A stretch of 64,000 nt of DNA from Bog-473 sp963782415 (GTDB taxonomy: Bacteria > Actinomycetota > Acidimicrobiia > Acidimicrobiales > RAAP-2): assembly GCA_963782415.1 (NCBI GenBank), contig CAWAJT010000006.1, positions 124,001 through 188,000 of the forward strand. Direction: 5' to 3'. Position 1 is the stretch's first letter. Each line of letters starts with the position of its first letter. The notes under the pieces were generated by a model. It saw only the letters and a list, made by a program, of their open reading frames with translations. It had not been told where the DNA came from and did not search any database. The position numbers and the translations under genes were made by a program. Shown in pieces: positions 57,340 through 64,000 of the stretch.

Positions 57340-58064
57340 TGGCCGTCGTCCTCGTCACCGGCGGCACTCGCGGCATCGGTGCCGCCTGCGTCGCCTGGTT
57401 CCTGGCCAACGGGGACCAGGTCGCCACCACCTACCGCACGGCCGAGGCACCGGAGCCACCGGCCGGTGCAGATGCCGAACGCTTCTTGGCCGTGCGCTGC
57501 GACGTGCGCAACACCGAAGAGGTGGACGCTGCGTTCGCCACGGTTGAGAACCACTGGGGTCCGGTGCAGGTCCTCGTGGCCAACGCCGGTATCACCTTGG
57601 ACTCGTTGATGCTCCGCATGAGCGACCAGTCCTTCCACGACGTGATCGACGCCAACCTGACCGGCTCGTTCAGGGTGGCCAAACGAGCGGTCGCGAAAAT
57701 GCTGCGCCTGCACACCGGCCGCATCGTCTTCGTCTCGTCGGTCGGCGCCTTCGTGGGGCTCCCCGGACAAGCCAACTACGCGGCCTCCAAAGCCGGCCTC
57801 GTCGGCATGGCACGGGCCATCGCCCGGGAGGTGGGCAGCCGGCAGATCACCGTCAACGTGGTGGCGCCCGGCCTCATCGACACCGACATGACCGCCGCCC
57901 TCGGCGCCGAGAGGGTCGCACTCATGGCCAGCCAGGTCCCGCTCGGCCATGCCGGCAACCCCGCTGACGTCGCTGCGGTGGTTGGATTCTTGTCCTCCGA
58001 CGCCGCGGCCTACGTGACCGGGGCCGTTGTCCCGGTCGACGGCGGCCTGGGTATGGGCCTGTAG
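57339..58064 (+). CDS. fabG: 3-Oxoacyl-ACP reductase
   Basis: 241 residues from the ATG at 57339. It is a classical SDR: cofactor loop VTGGTRGIGAACVAWF, NAGITLDSLMLRM, catalytic Ser (FVSSVGAFVGLPGQ) and Tyr/Lys (ANYAASKAGLVG), ending with VTGAVVPVDGGLGMGL. FabG reduces 3-oxoacyl-ACP with NADPH in fatty-acid elongation. Its position between fabD and acpP fixes the role better than sequence alone, as SDRs are numerous. Confidence 0.95.
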   Translation: MAVVLVTGGTRGIGAACVAWFLANGDQVATTYRTAEAPEPPAGADAERFLAVRCDVRNTEEVDAAFATVENHWGPVQVLVANAGITLDSLMLRMSDQSFHDVIDANLTGSFRVAKRAVAKMLRLHTGRIVFVSSVGAFVGLPGQANYAASKAGLVGMARAIAREVGSRQITVNVVAPGLIDTDMTAALGAERVALMASQVPLGHAGNPADVAAVVGFLSSDAAAYVTGAVVPVDGGLGMGL

Positions 58065-58096
58065 CGTTCAGGGAACCGACGACAAAGGAGCAGATT

Positions 58097-58336
58097 GTGG
58101 ACAGCGACGCAGCGTTCGAGAAGTTTCGCGAGTGCGCCGTGGAAGTGCTGCAGGTACCGGCAGACAAGATCACCAAGGAGGCCAAGTTCGCGGACGACCT
58201 CGACGCCGACAGCCTCGATCTGGTCGAACTCGTCATGGCACTTGAAGAGGCGTTCGACATCACGGTCGAGGAGACCGAGCTCGAGGACATCACCACAATC
58301 GGGCAGGCATTCGACCTCATCTCCTCCAAGCTCTGA
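58097..58336 (+). CDS. acpP: Acyl carrier protein
   Basis: 79 residues from a GTG at 58097 with AAAGGAG eight bases upstream. The phosphopantetheine site is DLDADSLDLVELVM (Ser39). It is acidic and helical throughout, as expected for a type II FAS carrier. It holds the growing acyl chain between FabD, FabG and FabF. The stop overlaps the fabF ATG by one base (TGATG). Confidence 0.97.
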   Translation: MDSDAAFEKFRECAVEVLQVPADKITKEAKFADDLDADSLDLVELVMALEEAFDITVEETELEDITTIGQAFDLISSKL

Positions 58337-59532
58337 TGCACATCGGGATCGGCGCCGAAGGCCCGATCCGGGGGCGGCGCGTTGCTGTCACCGGCCTGGG
58401 TGCGGTCACGTGTTGCGGGGTTGGCATCGACGCCCTGTGGGACGGTTTGCTCCATCCCTCCGTGGTCGGTGGCGCTGTCCGCGACTACGAGCCCACCGAT
58501 TGGTTCGGCCCGAAGGAGGTTCGCCAACTCGACCGGTTCGCGCAGCTGTCGATGGTCTCGGCCGATCAAGCGGTGAAGAACGCCGGTGAGCTCGCGGTCG
58601 ATCCCGCCAAGGCCGGCGTGGTGTTCGCCACCGGCGTGGGTGGCTTCGAGACCTTGGCCCAGCAGGTGGGTGTGTACAACGAGAAGGGCCCCGATCGCGT
58701 CTCCCCGCGGCTCGTGCCCATGATGATGGCCAATGCCGGCGCTGCCGGCATCTCCATGCGCCTCGGCTGGAGGGGGCCGTCAGAGGTCATCTGTACGGCG
58801 TGCGCCGCAGGGACGCACGCCATCGCAGCGGCGGCACGGTTAGTGGCAACGGGTCGCTGCGAGGTGGCCATCGGCGGCGGGTCGGAGGCGAGCATGCACC
58901 CGGTTGCGCTGGCCGCGTTCGCCAACATGACCGCACTGTCGACATCGGGCAACTCCCGCCCTTTCGATCTTCGCCGCGATGGCTTCGTGATGACCGAGGG
59001 CGCCGCCGCCATGGTGCTCGAAGACTGGGACCGCGCCGTCGCCCGTGGCGCGACCATCTACGCGGAAATCGGCGGCGCGGCCAGCACCGCTGACGCCCAC
59101 CACATCACGGCGCCCGCCCCCGACGGGTCCGGTGCGGTCGCCTGCATGGAACTTGCGTTGGCCGACGCCGCCGTCACTCCCTCGGATGTGGGCCACATCA
59201 ACGCCCACGGGACCTCCACGCCGTTGAACGATCTCGCCGAAGCGCGCGCCATCACCAAGGTCTTCGGCGAACCCGGGCCGCTCGTCACCTCGACCAAGGG
59301 GGTCACCGGCCACGGCCTGGCCGCGGCCGGGGCCATCGAGGCCGTCGCTGCGGTCCTGACCATCGACAGGGCCACCATCCCGCCCACGGCCGGCTACGGG
59401 GAGCCCGACCCCGAGATCACGATCCCGATCGTGCACGGCGACCCGCAGCCGTGGGAACCGGCCGCCGTCCTGTCGAACTCGTTCGGCTTCGGCGGGCACA
59501 ACGGCTGCTTGGTCCTGCTCCCCGCCGGCTGA
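58336..59532 (+). CDS. fabF: 3-Oxoacyl-ACP synthase II
   Basis: 398 residues from the ATG at 58336. It is a KAS II thiolase fold with the nucleophile in VICTACAAGTHAI (Cys156), active-site His in INAHGTSTPLND and in TKGVTGHGLAAAGAIE, the PFDLRRDGFVMTEGAAAMVL block, and a C-terminal SNSFGFGGHNGCLVL. It condenses malonyl-ACP with acyl-ACP. No fabH is in the window, so chain initiation must be encoded elsewhere. Last gene of the fab cluster. Confidence 0.96.
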   Translation: MHIGIGAEGPIRGRRVAVTGLGAVTCCGVGIDALWDGLLHPSVVGGAVRDYEPTDWFGPKEVRQLDRFAQLSMVSADQAVKNAGELAVDPAKAGVVFATGVGGFETLAQQVGVYNEKGPDRVSPRLVPMMMANAGAAGISMRLGWRGPSEVICTACAAGTHAIAAAARLVATGRCEVAIGGGSEASMHPVALAAFANMTALSTSGNSRPFDLRRDGFVMTEGAAAMVLEDWDRAVARGATIYAEIGGAASTADAHHITAPAPDGSGAVACMELALADAAVTPSDVGHINAHGTSTPLNDLAEARAITKVFGEPGPLVTSTKGVTGHGLAAAGAIEAVAAVLTIDRATIPPTAGYGEPDPEITIPIVHGDPQPWEPAAVLSNSFGFGGHNGCLVLLPAG

Positions 59533-59592
59533 GGCCAGCCGGTAAGGTCGCACCTCCGCTGCGGTCGGCGCAGCAACGCGAGAGGTTCGTCG

Positions 59593-60811
59593 ATGGGAAG
59601 GCTGCAAACCTGGGGTGCCGCGGCGCGCCGCTCTCGCGCGGCCCAGGTGGCCGCGGCCGTCCTGGCGTTGGCGCTGGTGGCAGGCAGCGTCGTGCTCGTG
59701 ACCAGGAGCGCCCCTCCGCCCAACGTGCCACCACCACCGCTGCCGGTGACGACGAGGGCCGTCGCGCTCGGTGACTCGGTCCCCTACGGGCACGGTCTGG
59801 CCAACCCCTACCTGACGCCCCAGATCGGGCTGTCGCCAAGCGACATCTCGCAGGGGCCCTCGACGCGGGCCTACCCGAGCCTCGTGGCCGGGCACCTGGG
59901 TCTCACCATGACGGTGCGGGCGACCAACTGCCATCTCACGGGCGACCAGCTCGCCATCAGCGGCGCGGTGGCCAACGGCGTGGACAACACCAGCCGCGAC
60001 GGACAGTGCCCCGTCCCGCCTCAGCCGGCCCGCAACCTGGCCGACGAGATCGCGGCCACCGATCTCGCCCTCGCCCCGGCACGCCTGATCCTCTTGCAGG
60101 ACGGGGCCGACGACATCGACTTCAGCGCCTGCCTCGAGTATCAGCTGGCTCAGGTGCTCCATGTCCGCTTCGGGCTCGGGCACAGCTGCGTCGCCCACGG
60201 GGCGGTCACGCCTCGGATCGCCGCCGACTTGTCCAATGTCCGGCGCAGCTTGGCGCGCGCCATCGAGGTGGTGGCGCCCCACGCCTCCACCGTTGCGGTG
60301 CTCGACTACTACCAGCCCATTCCGCAGCCGTCGCAGATCGTCGAGGGCGCTGCCACATCGGGTCTCCACACCAACCTGGTCTGCAGCGGCCTCAAGCCGA
60401 ATGCCGGAAGCACCTACAGCGCAGCGCAGATCGTGCTGACCGCGTTGAATCGGGCCATCGCCGGTGCAGTGGCCGACGCCCGCCTGCACCACGTGCGGAA
60501 CGTCACGCTGGTGGACGTGTCCAAGGCCTTCGACGGGCACGGCATCTGCACCGCGGATCCCTGGGCGTTCTCGGGTGAACCCGTCTCCGACACGACGCTT
60601 GCCGCCGATGCGGAGCACATTCTGGCGGCCAGAGCATGCTCGGACACGACGGCGCTGCACGGGACGATCTCCTGTGCAGCGTTGACCGCCTCGGCGCTCC
60701 GCGCCGAGCGCAATCTCCAAGCGTACGTCTGGCGCGCCGCGCACCCGACCGCGGCGGGACAGCGCGCGGCTCGCGGCGCTGGTCGAGCACCAGCTCCGCG
60801 GCCGCGCCTAG
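59593..60811 (+). CDS. Secreted SGNH/GDSL hydrolase (3' end frameshifted)
   Basis: ATG 59593 begins a signal-anchor (AAQVAAAVLALALVAGSVVL) and a Pro-rich linker. SGNH block I is TTRAVALGDSVPYGHG (Ser of GDS), followed by QDGADDIDFSACLEYQLA and, near the end, WRAAHPTAAGQRA (the His block). As written, the frame then runs on antisense to trpA as far as 61593, which is not credible. In the next frame the bases read LAALVEHQLRGRA and stop at 60811. One extra base in GCGCGCGG near 60762-60770 explains this. Substrate unknown (esters on lipids or glycans). The corrected stop shares the palindrome CTAG with the trpA stop. Confidence 0.82.
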
Positions 60812-61578
60812 TCGATGGCCTCGCGAAACGACCCGATGAAGGCGGCGGCCGCGTCAGGGCCTCCGTCCTCGAGCAGACGACGCACGAGCGCGGAGCCGAC
60901 CACCACCCCGTCCGCCACCTCGCAGATCCTCGCCGCCTGCTCCGGTGTCGAGACGCCGACGCCGACACACACCGGCATGTCGGTGCAACGCCGGATCCGT
61001 TCGACGACCGCGGTCACGTCCGAGCCCAGGTCGACCCGCTCCCCGGTGACGCCCATGCGGGCCACGGCGTAGACGAAGCCCCGCGCCCGCTCGCAGATGC
61101 GCGCGACGCGGTCGGGCGGGGACGACGGCGCCACCAAGAGGACGGTGTCCACCCCCGCTGCGTCAGCCTCAGCGGCCCAGGGGGCGAGTTCCTCAATCGG
61201 GAGATCGGCGATGATGGACCCGCTCACGCCGGCGGCGGCCATCGATCGGGCCATCCGCTTGTGTCCGGCCCGGTAGACCAGGTTGTAGTAGGTCATGACC
61301 GCGACCGGCACGGGCGCCTCCGCCCGCGCGATCCCGTCGAGTACCTGATCGGGCACGGTGCCCCGGCTCAGCGCCCGCAGGGCGGCTTCTTGGATCACCG
61401 GTCCGTCCATCATGGGGTCCGAGAAGGGGATGCCGACCTCGACCGCGTCCGCCCCGGCGGCGATGACGGCGGCCAGCGACTGTGTCCAGTCGTCGGTCAT
61501 TCCTCCCATGAGGTAGGGGATCAGGAGTTTGCGTCCCTGTTCGCGCCGGGACCGGAGCTCCTTCTCGAGCTCAGGCAT
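60808..61578 (-). CDS. trpA: Tryptophan synthase alpha subunit
   Basis: 256 residues from the ATG at 61578, which overlaps the end of trpB by 8 bases. Family blocks: LIPYLMGGMTD, ADAVEVGIPFSDPMMDGPVI (catalytic Glu and Asp), PVAVMTYYNLVYRAG, IIADLPIEEL and PVCVGVGVSTPEQA (phosphate loop). TrpA cleaves indole-3-glycerol phosphate and passes indole to TrpB through the alpha-beta tunnel. Last gene of trpC-trpF-trpB-trpA. Confidence 0.97.
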   Translation of the reverse strand: MPELEKELRSRREQGRKLLIPYLMGGMTDDWTQSLAAVIAAGADAVEVGIPFSDPMMDGPVIQEAALRALSRGTVPDQVLDGIARAEAPVPVAVMTYYNLVYRAGHKRMARSMAAAGVSGSIIADLPIEELAPWAAEADAAGVDTVLLVAPSSPPDRVARICERARGFVYAVARMGVTGERVDLGSDVTAVVERIRRCTDMPVCVGVGVSTPEQAARICEVADGVVVGSALVRRLLEDGGPDAAAAFIGSFREAID

Positions 61579-62764
61579 CGTCGCTGCTCGTGAAGATCTC
61601 CCGCACCTGGGCCACATCCTTGTCCCCACGACCCGAGAGCGTGACCAGCACCGTCGATCCCGCCGGCAGCGTCTCGGTGCCCGCGCTGCGGGCCACCCAG
61701 GCCACGGCGTGCGCCGACTCGAGGGCGGGGATGATCCCCTCGGTGTGGCTCAGGAGCCGGAAGGCGTCGAGCACCTCGTCGTCGGACGCCAAGGAGTACT
61801 CCGCCCGCCCGATGGCGGCCAGGTGTGCGTGCTCGGGGCCCAGGCCGGGGTAGTCCAGCCCGGCCGAGATCGACTCCGCCTCTTGAATCTGTCCCGCCTC
61901 GTCCTGCAGCAGCCGGGAATGCATGCCGTGCAACACGCCGGGAATGCCGTTGGTGACGGCGGCACCACCCGCCGCCTCGACCCCGACCAGCCGTGCCGGC
62001 GTGTCCACGAATCCCGCGAACGTGCCCGCCGCGTTGGAGCCGCCACCGACGCAGGCGACGACCACGTCCGGCGCACGGCCACCGAGCAGCTCGCTGCACT
62101 GCTGGCGCGCTTCTTCGCCCACGACCCGCTGCAGCTGGCGCACCATGTAAGGGAACGGGTGGGGGCCCATGACCGAGCCGAGGCAGTAGTGCGTCGTGTC
62201 CACCGTGGCCACCCACTCGCGCATGGCCTCGTTCACGGCGTCCTTGAGCGTCCGGCTCCCCGAGGTGACCGTCCGGACCTCCGCGCCCAGCAGCTCCATG
62301 CGAAAGACATTGAGCTGTTGGCGCTGCGTGTCGACCTCACCCATGAAGACCGTGCACTCCAACCCGAAGAGCGCGGCGGCCGTGGCCGATGCCACGCCGT
62401 GCTGGCCCGCTCCGGTCTCGGCGATCATGCGACGCTTGCCCATGCGCGTGGTGAGGAGCGCCTGCCCCACCACGTTGTTGAGCTTGTGCGACCCGGTGTG
62501 GGCCAGGTCCTCGCGCTTGAGCAGGACGCGCACGCCGAGGCGCTCGGACAGCCGTCGGCATTCGGTGACCGGGGTGGGACGTCCGCCGTAGTGTCGCAGC
62601 AGCCCGTCCAGCTCGTCCCGGAAGGTCGGGTCGGCCCAGGCGTCGTCGAACCACTTTTCGAGCTCCAGGCAGGCGGGCATCAGCGATTCCGGCACGAAAC
62701 GCCCCCCGAAGTCGCCGAAGCGGCCGTCGGCACCGGGCCGGCTCATGAGGCTCTCGTCGCTCAC
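61571..62764 (-). CDS. trpB: Tryptophan synthase beta subunit
   Basis: 397 residues from a GTG at 62764 overlapping the trpF stop (GTGA). Blocks: GRFGDFGGRFVPESLMPA, the PLP lysine in KREDLAHTGSHKLNN, AETGAGQHGVASATAAALFG, PDVVVACVGGGSNAAGTFAG (PLP phosphate loop) and EGIIPALESAHAVAW. TrpB condenses indole with serine. An internal ATG a few codons in is an alternative start. Confidence 0.97.
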   Translation of the reverse strand: MSDESLMSRPGADGRFGDFGGRFVPESLMPACLELEKWFDDAWADPTFRDELDGLLRHYGGRPTPVTECRRLSERLGVRVLLKREDLAHTGSHKLNNVVGQALLTTRMGKRRMIAETGAGQHGVASATAAALFGLECTVFMGEVDTQRQQLNVFRMELLGAEVRTVTSGSRTLKDAVNEAMREWVATVDTTHYCLGSVMGPHPFPYMVRQLQRVVGEEARQQCSELLGGRAPDVVVACVGGGSNAAGTFAGFVDTPARLVGVEAAGGAAVTNGIPGVLHGMHSRLLQDEAGQIQEAESISAGLDYPGLGPEHAHLAAIGRAEYSLASDDEVLDAFRLLSHTEGIIPALESAHAVAWVARSAGTETLPAGSTVLVTLSGRGDKDVAQVREIFTSSDDA

Positions 62765-63444
62765 ACGTCCCTCCAGTCATAGGGCTCGTCGGTCACCGGT
62801 GCGTCCAGTGGGTCCCGTGATGCGGTCTCGGCGTGCGCCTGGCGCGCATTGAGGATGAAGTTGCGCAGGAGCAAGGGATCTTTGCGGCCAGGGGCCGTCT
62901 CCACCCCGCTCGCCACGTCCACGCCGGCCGGCCGCAGGTGCGCCACGGCCTGCGCGACGTTGTCCGGTCCGAGCCCGCCCGAGACGATCATCCGTTTCGG
63001 ATCCGTGACCCCTTCGGCCAGGCGCCAGTCGAAGACCTGACCCGACCCGGGGTTCTCGCCGTCGACGAGGAGGTAGTCCGCGCCGAAGTCCTCGAAGCGC
63101 GCAATGGTGCGGTCGCCGGCGGGGAAGGCCTTGATCACCGTGTGCACACGGGAGCGCACCCACTTGGTCTCCTCGGCTGATTCGTGCCCGTGCATCTGGG
63201 CGGCGCCGAGGCCGGCCACACCCACGGCTTCGACGATGCGTTGGGGTGCCTCGTCGCGGAAGACGCCAACGGTCAGGACGTGCTCGGGCAGCCGCTTGGC
63301 GATGTCACCGGCCAGCTGCACCGAGACCTGCCGGGGTGACGGAGCGAAGATGAAACCGACGGCCGAAGCCCCGAGGCTCACCGCCAGCAGGGCGTCGGCC
63401 TCGGACGTGATGCCACAGATCTTGACGAGCAGGTCCTCGCTCAT
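62761..63444 (-). CDS. trpF: Phosphoribosylanthranilate isomerase
   Basis: 227 residues from the ATG at 63444. Blocks: LVKICGITSEADALLA (catalytic Cys), AVGFIFAPSPRQVS, GVFRDEAPQRIVEA, AAQMHGHES and YLLVDGENPGSGQVFDW (Asp). It ends with VDVASGVETAPGRKDP, the phosphate-binding loop. TrpF carries out the Amadori rearrangement before TrpC. The presence of a separate trpF distinguishes this lineage from actinobacteria that use the bifunctional PriA. It is coupled to trpC (ATGA) and trpB (GTGA). Confidence 0.96.
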   Translation of the reverse strand: MSEDLLVKICGITSEADALLAVSLGASAVGFIFAPSPRQVSVQLAGDIAKRLPEHVLTVGVFRDEAPQRIVEAVGVAGLGAAQMHGHESAEETKWVRSRVHTVIKAFPAGDRTIARFEDFGADYLLVDGENPGSGQVFDWRLAEGVTDPKRMIVSGGLGPDNVAQAVAHLRPAGVDVASGVETAPGRKDPLLLRNFILNARQAHAETASRDPLDAPVTDEPYDWRDV

Positions 63445-64000
63445 CGGGTCCCGACAGAATGCCCCACCAGCTCGCGCAGCTGCGCCGGGCGGTCGCCCGC
63501 GCGCACCAGCGTCTCGCCGACGAGGATGGCGTCGTACCCAGCCTGGGCCAGGCGCCGGGCGTCGTCGGCGTTGCGGATTCCGGACTCGGCGACGGCGATC
63601 ACATCGGGTGGAATGCGGGCGGCCATGGCGCAGGCTCGTTCGTGATCGACCTGGAACGTGCGCAGATCGCGTTGGTTGACCCCGATCAGCCCGGCGCCGG
63701 CCGCCAGCCCACGGGCCAGCTCGTCCTCGTCGTGCACCTCGACCAAGGCGGCCAGGCCGAGCCGCGCGGCCAGCGACGCGCATTGGGTCAACTCGGCGTC
63801 TGACAGCGCGGCGGCGATCAGCAGCACCGCATCGGCTCCCATCAGGCGGGCGTCGGCCACGTCCGCCTCCTGCACGGTGAAGTCCTTGCGCAACACCGGC
63901 AACCCGGTGGCCTGACGGGCGGCGGTCAGATCGCCGACCGAACCGCCGAAGAACTCGACGTCGGTCAGGACCGACAGGCAGGCGGCACCGCCCGTCTCGT
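63441..64000 (-). CDS. trpC: Indole-3-glycerol phosphate synthase, C-terminal part (cut by window edge)
   Basis: About 186 residues of the C-terminal barrel are in the window; the 5' end lies beyond 64000. Blocks: CLSVLTDVEFFGGSVGDLTA, LPVLRKDFTVQEADVADARL (catalytic Lys), ADAVLLIAAAL, AALVEVHDEDELARGL (Glu), LIGVNQRDLRTFQVD and AVAESGIRNADDARRL. The enzyme closes the indole ring in tryptophan synthesis. An internal ATG at 63902 is not the start, since conserved sequence precedes it. Its stop overlaps the trpF start. Confidence 0.95.
   Translation of the reverse strand, partial: ETGGAACLSVLTDVEFFGGSVGDLTAARQATGLPVLRKDFTVQEADVADARLMGADAVLLIAAALSDAELTQCASLAARLGLAALVEVHDEDELARGLAAGAGLIGVNQRDLRTFQVDHERACAMAARIPPDVIAVAESGIRNADDARRLAQAGYDAILVGETLVRAGDRPAQLRELVGHSVGTR

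Noticed and set aside
59593..61593. 666-codon reading of the second SGNH hydrolase
   Set aside because: The last 260 codons are antisense to trpA; the alternate frame ends naturally at 60811.

Overview
The window is a high-GC chromosomal segment of an actinobacterium. The best guess is a member of the class Acidimicrobiia. The points behind that are the actinobacterial uvrC-rapZ-yvcK-gap order, a RapZ Walker A with Arg in place of Lys, an ANTAR response regulator beside polA and rpsA, an AftD-like arabinofuranosyltransferase, and secreted proteins built from GYWLVATDGGIF-type repeats of a kind I associate with Acidimicrobiia. The taxonomic call is inference; no rRNA is present.

Layout. 1-4.0 kb: minus-strand operon uvrC-rapZ-yvcK-gap with overlapping start and stop codons, then divergent nadA. 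5.4-8.7 kb: a DUF427 protein, a 9-bp tandem repeat, a DUF222/HNH nuclease, a decayed stretch and a small hypothetical. 8.7-15.7 kb: uvrA, a SnoaL-like protein, uvrB (frameshifted), coaE and a methyltransferase, so all three excinuclease genes lie within 15 kb. 15.8-31.6 kb: an envelope or exopolysaccharide block with a giant AftD-like transferase, a secreted repeat protein, a GT4 glycosyltransferase, a flippase-like membrane protein, an SGNH hydrolase, a GT-C-like protein, a UDP-galactopyranose-mutase-like flavoprotein and a GT39-type transferase. 31.7-36.5 kb: a dipeptide-type ABC transporter (two permeases, two ATPases, no binding protein) and an ATP-grasp enzyme. 36.6-43.2 kb: rpsA, polA, an ANTAR regulator, a coiled-coil protein, menC and tRNA-Leu(CAA). 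43.3-55.5 kb: an accessory region with two paralogous Cys-loop beta-propeller lipoproteins, a phosphotransferase, a lysozyme-like Thr-rich wall protein and a very large sedolisin-type secreted protein. 56.1-59.5 kb: fatty-acid synthesis cluster fabD-fabG-acpP-fabF. 59.6-64 kb: an SGNH hydrolase converging on trpC-trpF-trpB-trpA.

Two themes stand out. First, extracellular proteins are assembled from several internal repeat families: a six-fold C-terminal domain shared by two proteins, a seven-fold Cys-pair repeat, and a seven-fold C-x6-C loop repeat. One S53 peptidase carries a whole beta-propeller inserted in its catalytic domain. Second, at least eight genes, including uvrB and a permease, are broken by single or double base indels, mostly in G/C homopolymers or CG runs. 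This looks more like sequence or assembly error than biology, and it should be settled before any loss of function is inferred.
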